Part shown: positions 1 through 8,784 of the stretch, one piece after another
Layout: the number at the start of each line of letters is the position of its first letter
How positions within the stretch are numbered: position 1 is the first letter of the stretch
Assembly (NCBI RefSeq): GCF_030409225.1
Contig: NZ_JAUFPK010000001.1
Coordinates: 249,284 to 313,283 of the forward strand
Direction: 5' to 3'
DNA length: 64,000 bases
From: Aquisalimonas lutea
Lineage (GTDB): Bacteria; Pseudomonadota; Gammaproteobacteria; Nitrococcales; Aquisalimonadaceae
Translations under genes and position numbers: made by a program
The notes under the pieces: generated by a model
Told to the model about the DNA's origin: nothing
What the model saw: only the letters and a program-made list of their open reading frames with translations
The model's database searches: none

Positions 1-57
1 CTCCCCGAGGCAACCCGGCGGGACCCCGCGAACGAGGGCCATTGCCGCAAGGCCCGG

Positions 58-1620
58 TCAGGTCTCAGCGTTGCCGGCGACGCAGATGCGGTTGCGGCCG
101 AGGCGCTTGGCGGCGTACATGGCCTCATCGGCCGCCTGCAGCAGCTCGTCGGCGGAGCCGCCGTGGTCGGGGAATACCGCGACGCCGACACTGACGGTCA
201 CCCGCACCGCGCCGGCCCCGTCCACCACCAGCGGCCGGTCGCCGGTCAGGGCGCGCAGCCGGGCCGCCGCTTCGCGGGCCTCGTCCACACCCATCTCGGG
301 CATGACCACGGCCAGCTCCTCGCCCCCGTAGCGGGCCGCGTAGTCCACGTTGCGGATGTTGTCCTGCAGCAGCCGCGCCAGCGCCCGCAGCACGTCGTCG
401 CCGACGAGATGGCCGAGGCGGTCGTTGATGCCCTTGAATTCGTCGACGTCCAGCCAGAGAAGGGCCAGCGGGCGCTCGTAGCGGCGCGCACGCTCGACTT
501 CGTCGGCGAACTGCTGGTCCAGCTCGCGCCGGTTGTAGAGGCCGGTCAGGGGGTCGTGGATGGCGAGGCTGGCAAGCTTGCGTTCCATCTGCTTGCGCTC
601 GTCGATCTCCATGATGATGCCTTCCAGCCGCGCGCCGTCTTCGCCGTCCACGGAACAGCCCTGCTCCCAGACCCAGACCTCGTCCCCGGAGCGCCGCCGG
701 ATGCGATACTCCAGGGCGAACGAGCGCCCGGCGGCAAGAGCGCGCTGGACCGCCTCGTCGGCGCTCTGCCGGTCCTCGGGGAGGATCAGGTCCGCGAATG
801 CCACCTCGCGGTTGTCCAGCAGCTGCTCCGGCTCGTAGCCGGTCACCTCGCGGGCGCCCTGGGACACGTAGAGCATGGTCCAGTGGGCGTCGTTGCGGCA
901 GCGATAGGCCATGCCGGGGAGGTTGCCCAGCAGCGTGGCCAGCTCGCGCTCACGCTCGCGCAGTGCCTCCTCGGTGCGCCGGCTCTCGGTCACGTCGCGA
1001 CCGATGGCCACGATGCCCATGGGCGTGCCGCCGACGCCGAACAGGCGCCGCGACGACCACAGCATGGTGCGGTCCTCGCCGCCGCGGGTACGGATACGGG
1101 TCTCGAAGTCATCCAGGTCCCCGCCGCTGCGCATGAGATCACGCATCGCCCCGGCGATACGATCGCGGTATTCCGGGTCCGGATAGAGCCACTCCCAGAC
1201 GGTACTCCCGAGCAGCGCCTCGTCACGGGAATAGCCGCTGATCTGCTCGGCGGCCTTGTTCCACAGCGTCACGGAGCCGCCGCGGTCGAGAACGTTGATC
1301 CAGATGCTGGCATTGTCGATCACGGCCTCGCGGAACTGGTTCAGCTCCTCCAGCTCGCGCCGCTCGGCCTCGCGCTCGGCGAGCACGCGCGCATCGTGGA
1401 GAAACCGGCGCCGCAGGATCAGGAAGAACGCCAGAGCCGTGATGCCGACGAAAATCCAGCCCTTGCCGGTCTGCACGGCCGTGCGAACCGCCGGCTCGGA
1501 GAACAGCCATACCGTGATCTGATCGGAGAACGTGATCCAGAGCGCCCCGAACAGCGCGTAGACCAGTCCCATGCGGGCCGCGCGCCGCACCGCCCGGCGT
1601 TCTTCTTCGCTGCTGTACAT
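58..1620 (-). CDS. Membrane-anchored PAS-PAS-GGDEF diguanylate cyclase
   Basis: 520 aa protein predicted to make cyclic di-GMP from two GTP at the inner membrane. Two hydrophobic segments (about residues 17-32 and 54-70) bracket a short periplasmic loop. A coiled linker, two PAS folds (about 95-215 and 225-345) and a GGDEF domain (about 350-515) follow. The active-site motif is GGEEL (432-436), with RNVD exactly five residues before it, matching the product-inhibition I-site. Catalytic residues look intact, so activity is likely. The PAS ligand cannot be read from sequence. It stands alone, convergent to nothing at its 3' end in this window. It is one of three diguanylate cyclases here. Confidence 0.93.
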   Translation of the reverse strand: MYSSEEERRAVRRAARMGLVYALFGALWITFSDQITVWLFSEPAVRTAVQTGKGWIFVGITALAFFLILRRRFLHDARVLAEREAERRELEELNQFREAVIDNASIWINVLDRGGSVTLWNKAAEQISGYSRDEALLGSTVWEWLYPDPEYRDRIAGAMRDLMRSGGDLDDFETRIRTRGGEDRTMLWSSRRLFGVGGTPMGIVAIGRDVTESRRTEEALRERERELATLLGNLPGMAYRCRNDAHWTMLYVSQGAREVTGYEPEQLLDNREVAFADLILPEDRQSADEAVQRALAAGRSFALEYRIRRRSGDEVWVWEQGCSVDGEDGARLEGIIMEIDERKQMERKLASLAIHDPLTGLYNRRELDQQFADEVERARRYERPLALLWLDVDEFKGINDRLGHLVGDDVLRALARLLQDNIRNVDYAARYGGEELAVVMPEMGVDEAREAAARLRALTGDRPLVVDGAGAVRVTVSVGVAVFPDHGGSADELLQAADEAMYAAKRLGRNRICVAGNAET

Positions 1621-1731
1621 ACTGTCCTCATGCGCGCCCCCGCCGGTCCCCGCAGTCCGCCGTGCCCCGGGGCGATGAGATCATTCTGTCGAATCCAGTG
1701 TGCGGTGTTTGCGGGTGAATGAGAATAGCGG

Positions 1732-2754
1732 TCAGTCACACAGGGCACTGCGCGCCTCGGCACGGGTCACCTCGTGGCCCGAGGGCAGCGCCGCCCCGTG
1801 GTTCAGCAGCCAGGCGCGGATATCGGCGCGCACCTGGCCGGCTCCGGAGTAGCGGGTGAGCATGTGGTAGCCCTCCGGGTAGAGGGCCATGCGCCAGGGC
1901 GTTCGGCCGGCGTCCGGAAGCCGGTCCAGCATCCGGCACACCGGCTCGGCGGGAATGATCTCGTCCTCGTCGCCGTACAGGATCAGCGCCGGCCCGGTCA
2001 GGCGGGCGGTGGCCTCCAGCGCGTCGTCCATGAGCTCCGACAGCCCCTCCAGGGTATCCACCCGAGCCTCGCGCTGCACCAGCGGGTCGTCCCGCAGCTG
2101 CTGGAGCACTTCGTCCTGATCCGTGGGGCTCTTGCCCAGCATCTGGCCGAGCTGGGCCGAGAGCCGCATCCCGGGGGCCACGGCCTCCCCGAGCCACAGC
2201 CCGAACTGCTGGTACCAGGGCATGACCTCGTCACCCCAGACGGCCGGGGCCAGCAAGACCGTGCCGGCCACCTGCGGAGCGGGCTCGCGATCCAGGGCCA
2301 GCAGCGCCACGGCCCCGCCCATGCTGGCGCCCAGGAGGTAGACGGGGCGACCGGGATAGCGCTGGTGCAGGAGATCGATGGCCGTGACCGCGTCGTCGAC
2401 CAGCAGCTTGCGGCCGGCCCACACGCCCCGCGGGCCGGAGGCGCCATGGCCGCGCTGGTCGTAGGCGTACACCGCCATGCCGGCCTGGTTGAGAGGACCG
2501 GCAAGCACATCGAAGGCGCCGGCGTAGTCGTTGAAGCCGTGCAGGGCGAGCACCACGGCCTCGGGCCGCCCCTGCGGCAGCCACCGGCGCAGGCGCAGCT
2601 CGTAGCCGTCGGCGGCGATCATGTGCTCGCCGGCGAGGGCGGGTTCCGTCGGACCCGGGCCCACCGGGCGCTCGGCCGAGCGGGCACAGCCGGCGGCGGC
2701 CAGCACCGCCGCCACGACGAGCAGCCAGGAGGTCCAGCGTGCCATGGTGCTCAT
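1732..2754 (-). CDS. Alpha/beta hydrolase lipoprotein, monoacylglycerol lipase-like
   Basis: 340 aa. The N-terminus has a hydrophobic stretch ending in a lipobox (LAAAGC), so it is probably a lipidated envelope protein. Family motifs are the oxyanion LHGFNDY, YDQRGHGAS, the nucleophile elbow GASMGG, an Asp in YGDEDEI and a C-terminal His in EGYHML. This is the set typical of monoacylglycerol lipase/lysophospholipase hydrolases. The start at 2754 lies 5 nt after the stop of the FAD dehydrogenase, so the two are probably co-transcribed; an alternative ATG is at 2745. The substrate (acylglycerol or another ester) is inferred from the family. Confidence 0.88.
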   Translation of the reverse strand: MSTMARWTSWLLVVAAVLAAAGCARSAERPVGPGPTEPALAGEHMIAADGYELRLRRWLPQGRPEAVVLALHGFNDYAGAFDVLAGPLNQAGMAVYAYDQRGHGASGPRGVWAGRKLLVDDAVTAIDLLHQRYPGRPVYLLGASMGGAVALLALDREPAPQVAGTVLLAPAVWGDEVMPWYQQFGLWLGEAVAPGMRLSAQLGQMLGKSPTDQDEVLQQLRDDPLVQREARVDTLEGLSELMDDALEATARLTGPALILYGDEDEIIPAEPVCRMLDRLPDAGRTPWRMALYPEGYHMLTRYSGAGQVRADIRAWLLNHGAALPSGHEVTRAEARSALCD

Positions 2755-2759
2755 CGGCC

Positions 2760-4418
2760 CTATCCCAGCGCCTCGTTTACGGCACGGCCGGCCGTGCGCC
2801 CGGTGAACAGGCAGCCGCCCAGGAACGTCCCCTCCAGCGAGCGGTAGCCGTGCATGCCCCCGCCGCCGAACCCGGCCGCCTCGCCAACGGCGTACAGCCC
2901 CGGCACCGGGGCCCCGTCGGCGCCCAGGACCCGTGCCTGCAGGTCCGTCTCCAGACCGCCCAGGGCCTTGCGCGTGAGCACGCTGAGCCGCACCGCGATG
3001 AGCGGGCCGTGCTTCGGATCCAGGATCCGGTGGGGCCGGGCGGTGCGGATCAGCTTGTCCCCCAGGAATCGGCGGGCGTTGTGAATCGCCATGATCTGGA
3101 AATCCTTGCAAAAGGGGTTGTCGAGTGCCCGGTCGCGGGCGGCGATCTGCGCCTCCAGGTCCGCCGGATCCAGAAGGTCGTCCCCCGTGAGCGCGTTCAT
3201 GCCGTCCACCAGCTCCCGCACCGAGGAACGGACCACGAAATCTGCCCCGTGTTCCTTGAACGCCTCCACCGGCCCGGTGGCCTTGCGGCCCACGGCGCGC
3301 CGGGCGGTCAGGCGCCAGCTGCGGCCGGTGAGGTCCGGGTTCTGCTCGGAGCCGGACAGGGCGAATTCCTTGCGGATGATACTCTGGTTGAGCACGAACC
3401 AGCTGTAATCGAACCCCGTGGTCGCCAGGTGGGCCAGCTGGCCCAGCGTATCGGACCCCGGGTACAGGGGTGCCGGGAAGCGGCGGCCGCGGGCGTCGAA
3501 CCACAGCGCCGACGGCCCCGGCAGCACGCGGATGCCGTGCCCCGGCCAGACGGGGTTCCAGTTGTGCAGCCCTTCCACGTAGTGCCACATGCGGTCGCGG
3601 TTGATCAGCCGCCCGCCCGCGGTGCCCGCGATCTCCAGCATGCGCCCGTCCACGTGGGCGGGCACGCCGGTGACCATGTGCGCCGGCGGCGGGCCCAGCC
3701 GCTGCGGCCAGTGGCGGCGAACCAGCTCGTGGTCGCCGCCGATGCCGCCGGAGGCGACGATCACGGCCTGGGCGCGCAGGGCGAAGGCGCCGGTCTCCGC
3801 CCGCGACGTGGCCTGGCCGCGGGGTGCATCGTCGGGGCACAACACGGCACCGCGGACCCCGTCCACGCGGCCGTCCGTGGTCAGCAGCTCGTCCACCCGG
3901 TGGCGGAACCGTAGGGTGACGCGCCCCTGCGCCTCGGCCCGGCGGATCCGGTCCTCGAACGGCTCCACCAGCCCCGGCCCCGTGCCCCAGGTGATATGGA
4001 ACCGCGGCACGGAGTTGCCGTGGCCGCCGGCATGGTAGCCGCCGCGCTCGGCCCAGCCGAGCACCGGAAAGCTGCGATGGCCCATGGACCGCAGCCAGGC
4101 GCGCTTCTCGCCGGCGGCGAAATCCAGGTACGCCTCGGCCCAGCGGCGCGGCCAGGCGTCCTCGGGCCGGTCGAAGGCGGCGGTGCCCAGCCAGTCCTGC
4201 CGGGCCAGCTCGCGGGAGTCGCGGATGCCCATGCGCCGCTGCTCCGGCGAGTCGACGAAGAACAGCCCGCCGAAGGACCAGTACGCCTGCCCGCCGAGAT
4301 TCTGCTCCGGTTCCTGGTCGACGATGACGACCCGGCGCCCGCCGTCCGCCAGCTCCGCCGCCGCCACCAGCCCCGCGAGCCCGGCGCCGACGACGATGAC
4401 ATCCGCATCCAGGGCCAT
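2760..4418 (-). CDS. FAD-binding dehydrogenase (KsdD/fumarate reductase flavoprotein family)
   Basis: 552 aa flavoprotein. The N-terminal Rossmann motif VVGAGLAGLVAAAELA binds FAD. The C-terminus carries the glycine-rich GFGGGGMHGYRSLEG and GGCLFTGRTAGR segments characteristic of the 'FAD-binding dehydrogenase' subgroup related to 3-ketosteroid-1-dehydrogenases. The start is set by the Rossmann fold and a clear GGAGG ribosome site about 9 nt upstream; a much longer open frame continues upstream but is noncoding shadow. It is the first gene of a two-gene unit with the lipase. The natural substrate is unknown; steroid specificity should not be assumed. Confidence 0.88.
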   Translation of the reverse strand: MALDADVIVVGAGLAGLVAAAELADGGRRVVIVDQEPEQNLGGQAYWSFGGLFFVDSPEQRRMGIRDSRELARQDWLGTAAFDRPEDAWPRRWAEAYLDFAAGEKRAWLRSMGHRSFPVLGWAERGGYHAGGHGNSVPRFHITWGTGPGLVEPFEDRIRRAEAQGRVTLRFRHRVDELLTTDGRVDGVRGAVLCPDDAPRGQATSRAETGAFALRAQAVIVASGGIGGDHELVRRHWPQRLGPPPAHMVTGVPAHVDGRMLEIAGTAGGRLINRDRMWHYVEGLHNWNPVWPGHGIRVLPGPSALWFDARGRRFPAPLYPGSDTLGQLAHLATTGFDYSWFVLNQSIIRKEFALSGSEQNPDLTGRSWRLTARRAVGRKATGPVEAFKEHGADFVVRSSVRELVDGMNALTGDDLLDPADLEAQIAARDRALDNPFCKDFQIMAIHNARRFLGDKLIRTARPHRILDPKHGPLIAVRLSVLTRKALGGLETDLQARVLGADGAPVPGLYAVGEAAGFGGGGMHGYRSLEGTFLGGCLFTGRTAGRAVNEALG

Positions 4419-4591
4419 GCGCCCTCCTTCCGTGTCGGTCTCCGTGCCGTCGTGTCCCGATTCCCGGGGACGCGCCCTGCTCTGGCGGCGCTGTCGGCCG
4501 CGGCACTGGCGCGTCCCCGGGAGCCGGGACACCAGCCTACCGTACGCGGCCCCGGAATACGCAGACCAGAGGGCGGCCCCTCCGGGGGCAG

Positions 4592-5038
4592 TCAGCCCGA
4601 GCGCGTACGGAGCTCCGCGAGCACCGGCACCAGCCGGTCCGCCAGGGTGTCGAGCGCATCCACGGGCTCGAGCAGCAGCGTACGGCAGACGTTGGCCAGC
4701 ATCAGGTTGAGACCCCGGTCCTCGCCGCCGCGGAAATCGGTGCGCACGCCCACCACGGGCACGCCGCGGGCGTGGGCGTAGCCCAGCTCCAGGCTGGTGC
4801 CGGAGTCGGCATCCGGTCCATCCAGCACGGCGAGCACGGCATCGCTGGCATCGATCATCGCCAGGCAGTCGGCGAACATGCACTGTGACCAGTCCTCCCG
4901 GCCCAGGAACTGCTGCGCGCGCTCCTGGGGCAGAATGAAGTCCACGCCGTCCAGGCGCCCGCTCAGCGCGTCGGTGAGCTGCCGGTTGAAGCGCTTCTCC
5001 GCCAGCCCGAACAGCGCCCCGGCAAAATAGACCTGCAT
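4592..5038 (-). CDS. Nucleoside 2-deoxyribosyltransferase family protein
   Basis: 148 aa. It starts MQVYFAGALF and contains a DxxDAVLAVLDGPDADSGTSLELGYA segment, the pattern of the nucleoside 2-deoxyribosyltransferase fold, where an acidic residue in the SLELGYA helix acts as nucleophile. Family members exchange or hydrolyse the N-glycosidic bond of deoxynucleosides or nucleotides. The start at 5038 is preceded by GGGAGA at proper spacing; an upstream in-frame ATG at 5080 has no ribosome site. It is divergent from the haloalkane dehalogenase gene (140 bp between starts). Substrate is not deducible. Confidence 0.8.
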   Translation of the reverse strand: MQVYFAGALFGLAEKRFNRQLTDALSGRLDGVDFILPQERAQQFLGREDWSQCMFADCLAMIDASDAVLAVLDGPDADSGTSLELGYAHARGVPVVGVRTDFRGGEDRGLNLMLANVCRTLLLEPVDALDTLADRLVPVLAELRTRSG

Positions 5039-5178
5039 GGTTCTCGTCTCCCTGTCTGCAGTGACATACTCGGTTCGCAAAGCGCAGGGACCATACCCGG
5101 GTTATCGTGTCCGGCCAAGACCGGCGCACAGACCGGGCGGGCCCCCGGGCGCCCCGACAACACAATGGAGGAGAGACC

Positions 5179-6060
5179 ATGATCTCCAGCGAGGAACCCG
5201 CAAAGAAGACCGCCACCGTCCACGGCAGGACCATGGCCTACGTCGAGCGCGGCAGCGGCGATGCCATCGTCTTCCTGCACGGCAATCCCACGTCGTCGTA
5301 CCTGTGGCGCAATATCATCCCGCACCTGGAGGGGCTGGGGCGCTGTATCGCGCCGGACCTCATCGGCATGGGCGACTCCGACAAGCTGGACGACCCGGGT
5401 CCGGAGCGCTACCGCTTCGTCGAGCACCGGGAATACCTGGATGCGCTGCTGGAGCAGCTGGACCTCGGCGACCGGGTCACCCTGGTGATCCACGACTGGG
5501 GCTCGGCCCTGGGGTTCGACTGGGCCCGCCGGCACCCGGAGCGCGTCAGGGGCATCGCCTACATGGAGGCCATCGTGCGCCCGCTGTCCTGGGCGGAGTG
5601 GCCGGAGTCGATCAAGCCCATCTTCCAGGGCTTCCGCTCCGAGGCGGGCGAGGAAATGGTCCTGGACAAGAACCTGTTCGTCGAGCGGGTGCTCCCCGGC
5701 TCGGTGCTGCGCGGGCTCAGTGACGACGAGATGGCGGTCTACCGCCGCCCGTTCGCCGAGCCCGGCGAGGCGCGGCGGCCGACGCTCACCTGGCCGCGGC
5801 AGATCCCCCTGGACGGCGAGCCCGCCGACGTCCACGAGATCGCCTCCGACTACGCGCGTTGGATGGCGGACAACGATCTGCCCAAGCTGTTCGTCAACGC
5901 CGACCCCGGCGCCATCCTGACCGGCCCGGCGCGCGAGAGCTGCCGCCGGTGGCGCAACCAGACGGAGGTCACGGTGCCCGGCAGCCACTTCATCCAGGAG
6001 GACTCGCCGGAGGCCATCGGCGAGGCCGTCGCCGACTGGTACCGGCGCCTGGAGAGCTGA
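5179..6060 (+). CDS. Haloalkane dehalogenase (HLD-II, LinB/DhaA-like)
   Basis: 293 aa alpha/beta hydrolase predicted to cleave carbon-halogen bonds hydrolytically, releasing alcohol, halide and H+. The HLD-II catalytic set is visible: halide-binding N36 in HGNP, nucleophile D106 and halide-binding W107 in HDWGSA, acid E130 in YMEAI and base H270 in GSHFIQED. These lie in the same order as, and two residues before, N38/D108/W109/E132/H272 of LinB. The ATG at 5179 has GGAGGAG 8 nt upstream; the longer frame from 5107 lacks one. It is a single gene, convergent with the LysE gene. Substrate range is unpredictable, and some HLD paralogues act on non-halogenated esters. Confidence 0.9.
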   Translation: MISSEEPAKKTATVHGRTMAYVERGSGDAIVFLHGNPTSSYLWRNIIPHLEGLGRCIAPDLIGMGDSDKLDDPGPERYRFVEHREYLDALLEQLDLGDRVTLVIHDWGSALGFDWARRHPERVRGIAYMEAIVRPLSWAEWPESIKPIFQGFRSEAGEEMVLDKNLFVERVLPGSVLRGLSDDEMAVYRRPFAEPGEARRPTLTWPRQIPLDGEPADVHEIASDYARWMADNDLPKLFVNADPGAILTGPARESCRRWRNQTEVTVPGSHFIQEDSPEAIGEAVADWYRRLES

Positions 6061-6210
6061 CGACCGCCGGCACGGGCGGCGCCACGGAGTGGGCTCGCAC
6101 CGCGGGGAGGCCGACGATCCGACGGCGGCCCCCTGGTATCGCGGGTCCGCGCCTGCGCCGCCTCGTAGCCGCTCGCGTGCCACCTTTGCCCACCGGCGAG
6201 GCTGCCCCGT

Positions 6211-6822
6211 TCAGTCCAGCGCGATGAGCACGACACAGGCCGCGGTCAGCCCGCCCATGACGCGGTTGAACCAGCGCCACGCCCGGGCCGTGTGCAGCAG
6301 CCGGCCGATGCCGGTGCCGAACGCCGCCCATATGCTGATCGACGGCAGGTTGACCAGTGAGCAGGTCAGCGCCACCGCGATCGCCGAGATCACGTAGGCG
6401 TCGCCGTTGACGGTGAACGCGCTCACCGCCGATATCGCCATCACCCAGGCCTTGGGATTGGCGTACTGGAAGCCGGCCGCCTCCAGGAAGGTAATGGGCC
6501 GGCCGCCGGCATCGACCTCGGTCTTCGGTGCCGCCGTCGCAATGCGCCACGCCAGGTACAGCAGATAGAGCGCGCCGACGACCTCGAGCGTGGTCTTCAC
6601 CGGCGGATAGGTGACGAACAGCGCGCCCAGTCCGGCGGCCACCACCGTGATGAGCGTGAGAAACCCCACCGAGATCCCCAGCATGTGCGGGATGGTCCGC
6701 CGGAAGCCATAGTTGGCGCCGGAGGCCGTGAGCATGACGTTGTTCGGACCCGGGGTGGCCGACATCGCGAACGCGAACAGCACCACCGGCAGGAAGAAGC
6801 CGTCGAAGTCCAGAGCGTTCAT
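6211..6822 (-). CDS. LysE/RhtB family amino-acid exporter
   Basis: 203 aa, about six membrane segments. The N-terminal FAMSATPGPNNVML motif is diagnostic of the LysE/RhtB superfamily, which exports amino acids or related metabolites by proton exchange. The start is the ATG at 6822, with AGGAG 11 nt upstream; a GTG at 6834 is possible. It is transcribed divergently from a MocR-type regulator, and the shared 122-bp gap holds a perfect 14-bp palindrome, so local control by that regulator is likely. The exported substrate cannot be assigned. Confidence 0.9.
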   Translation of the reverse strand: MNALDFDGFFLPVVLFAFAMSATPGPNNVMLTASGANYGFRRTIPHMLGISVGFLTLITVVAAGLGALFVTYPPVKTTLEVVGALYLLYLAWRIATAAPKTEVDAGGRPITFLEAAGFQYANPKAWVMAISAVSAFTVNGDAYVISAIAVALTCSLVNLPSISIWAAFGTGIGRLLHTARAWRWFNRVMGGLTAACVVLIALD

Positions 6823-6840
6823 GGGTTGACCCACTCCTGA

Positions 6841-6854
6841 TTGTATCGATACAA
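6841..6854. promoter_or_regulatory. 14-bp perfect palindrome in the LysE/MocR divergent promoter
   Basis: TTGTATCGATACAA reads identically on both strands. It sits 19 nt upstream of the exporter ATG and about 90 nt upstream of the MocR ATG, in a locally AT-rich gap. The position suggests an operator for the neighbouring GntR/MocR regulator; binding itself is inferred. Confidence 0.6.
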
Positions 6855-6944
6855 ATAAACGAAATACTGGGCTTTTTGGCCTGTTTTAACGACAAAAACA
6901 AGATTACACTTGCACAAAATGCATGCAATCGGATTTTTGTAACC

Positions 6945-8339
6945 ATGACATTCTGGCAACCCGAGCTGGAGCGCTACCCTGGCCCCCGCTACAAGGCCAT
7001 CGCCGCCGCCGTCGCCGAGGACATTTCCGGAGGGACCCTGCAGCCCGGCGACCGGCTGCCGACCCACCGGCAGCTGGCCGAGGCCCTGGGCGTGACCGTG
7101 GGCACCGTGACGCGGGGCTACGCCGAGGCCGAGCGGCAGGGGCTCGTGGGCGGCCGCGTGGGCAGCGGCACCTACGTGCTGGGTGACGGCGACGGGCACC
7201 GGGTGCCCTTCGGCATCCCGGCAGAAGCGCCGACCGACGGCGACGTCAACTTCGGCCTCGCCTTGCCGGTGCCGGCGCGCCGCGAGAGCATGCTGGCCGA
7301 TGCCCTGCGGCGGCTGGCGGACGACCCGGCGGCACTTCATGACACCCTGTCCTACCAGCCGGAGGCCGGCCTGCGACGGCACCGGGACACCCTGCGCGAC
7401 TGGCTCGCGGACTGGGGCGTGGCGCTGGCCGGTGACGAGGTCCTGCTCACCCTGGGCGGCCTGCACGCCGTGCACCTGGCGCTGCAGGTCCTCGCCCGGC
7501 CCGGTGAGACCGTCGCCACCGAGGCGCTGACCTACCCGGGACTCATCGCCGCCGCCCGCCAGCAGCACCTGGACCTGCAGCCCGTAGCGCTGGACGACGA
7601 GGGCATGATCCCCTCGGCCCTGGCGCGGCTGTGCGAGCAGCGGGCCGTGCGTGCCGTCTACTGCGTGCCCAACCAGAACAACCCCACCACGGCGTGCATG
7701 AGCGAGGAGCGCCGCCGGGAGCTGGCCGCCGTGGCCCGCCGGTACGGCGTATTCTTCATCGAGGATGAGGTCCACCTGGTGGACGGCAGCGAGCGCCCGC
7801 CCAATCTGGTGGATCTCGCCCCGGAGCGGGTGCTGTACGTCACCAGCTGCTCCAAGATCCTCGCAGGCGGCCTGCGGGTGGGAATCCTGCGGGCGCCGGG
7901 GCACCTCGTGCGCCCGCTGGAGGACGCTCTCCGGAGCCACTGCTGGATGGCCCCGCCGCTGAACGCGGAGCTCGCCTGTCGCTGGATCACGTCGGGGCTG
8001 GCACGGGAGATCGCCGACTGGCAGCGCCGGGCCATCGGCGAGCGGCAGGCCCTGGCGGCGGACCGGCTCGCGGGACACACGTTCCGCGCGCAGCCCTACG
8101 GATTCAACCTGTGGCTGCACCTGCCGGAGCCCTGGCGGGCCGGCTCCTTCGTCACCGCCTGCGCCAGCGAGGGTGTCCACGTGAAAAGCGGCGAGCCCTT
8201 CGCCGTGGGCCATCAGCCCGTGCCCGAGGCGATCCGCCTGGCACTGTCGGCGCCGGCTTCCCTGGACGACGTCCGTCGCGGCCTGGACGTCGTGCGCGGC
8301 CTGCTGGAGCACGGGCCGCGCCCCCCTTCAACCCTGTGA
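6945..8339 (+). CDS. MocR-type PLP-dependent transcriptional regulator (GntR-aminotransferase)
   Basis: 464 aa fusion. The N-terminal GntR winged helix (about residues 10-80, GDRLPTHRQLAEALGVTVGTVTR) is joined to a fold-type I aminotransferase domain (about 110-460). The PLP lysine is visible in TSCSKILAGGLRVG, and the cofactor-pocket EDEVH segment replaces the usual EDDY. Family members sense PLP or amino acids/amines and regulate a divergent target, here the LysE exporter. The start at 6945 opens the conserved MTFWQPELERYPGPRY segment; the 23 residues encoded upstream are low-complexity and AT-rich, so were excluded. Confidence 0.9.
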   Translation: MTFWQPELERYPGPRYKAIAAAVAEDISGGTLQPGDRLPTHRQLAEALGVTVGTVTRGYAEAERQGLVGGRVGSGTYVLGDGDGHRVPFGIPAEAPTDGDVNFGLALPVPARRESMLADALRRLADDPAALHDTLSYQPEAGLRRHRDTLRDWLADWGVALAGDEVLLTLGGLHAVHLALQVLARPGETVATEALTYPGLIAAARQQHLDLQPVALDDEGMIPSALARLCEQRAVRAVYCVPNQNNPTTACMSEERRRELAAVARRYGVFFIEDEVHLVDGSERPPNLVDLAPERVLYVTSCSKILAGGLRVGILRAPGHLVRPLEDALRSHCWMAPPLNAELACRWITSGLAREIADWQRRAIGERQALAADRLAGHTFRAQPYGFNLWLHLPEPWRAGSFVTACASEGVHVKSGEPFAVGHQPVPEAIRLALSAPASLDDVRRGLDVVRGLLEHGPRPPSTL

Positions 8340-8483
8340 CAAGCTGAGCCTCAAGAGCACAGGATTTTTCATGTCTGTTCCGCAGAATCACAGGTAATGT
8401 GAGGCAAACCCGGATGATGCGATGCGTCATCGGCTGTAAAGTACTGGCCATACTGAACGAGCGTCCCAAAGGAGGGAAACACC

Positions 8484-8684
8484 ATGGCCAGAACGAACGC
8501 CTTCGAGATCGATCGCACCTACTCCGTGGACCAGATTGCGCGCATCGAGCGGGAAGCCCGCCGGGCCCGGGACGAGTACGTGGCCGGCCTGATCCGCGCG
8601 GCCTTCCGGCACACCCGGGCGGCTCTGCGCGACGCCATCGGCACCGCGGAGCCCCGCGCCAACGGGCGGGTCCGGGAGGCCTGA
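8484..8684 (+). CDS. Small conserved charged protein, function unknown
   Basis: 66 aa, preceded by a strong AAAGGAGGG ribosome site 8 nt from the ATG, which makes it a convincing gene despite its size. The sequence is basic and helical, with IARIEREARRARDEYVAGLI as the central amphipathic segment. No signal peptide or membrane span. It resembles the short Arg-rich helical proteins common in proteobacteria near DUF1127-like genes, but I cannot name a family. It stands between the MocR gene and a diguanylate cyclase, with its own upstream gap of 144 bp. Confidence 0.75.
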   Translation: MARTNAFEIDRTYSVDQIARIEREARRARDEYVAGLIRAAFRHTRAALRDAIGTAEPRANGRVREA

Positions 8685-8784
8685 CGCCTCCCGGCACTTG
8701 CCGCCGCCGACGGAATGGACGACTATTTGAGGCAATCGGTCCAGATTTTCCGGGCAGCGCGGGCCCGGCCTGGAGTGCTGCCTA

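Noticed and set aside
163-1722. 519-aa open frame on the plus strand
   Set aside because: It is the antisense of the diguanylate cyclase; its translation is low-complexity Ala/Gly/Val/His-rich, has no ribosome site and shows no domain.
4419-5234. Long upstream extension of the FAD dehydrogenase frame
   Set aside because: It overlaps the deoxyribosyltransferase gene and lacks protein-like composition; a clear GGAGG and Rossmann fold set the start at 4418.
8413-8431. Short GATGA/TCATC dyad before the small protein gene
   Set aside because: Only five paired bases; expected by chance in this length.
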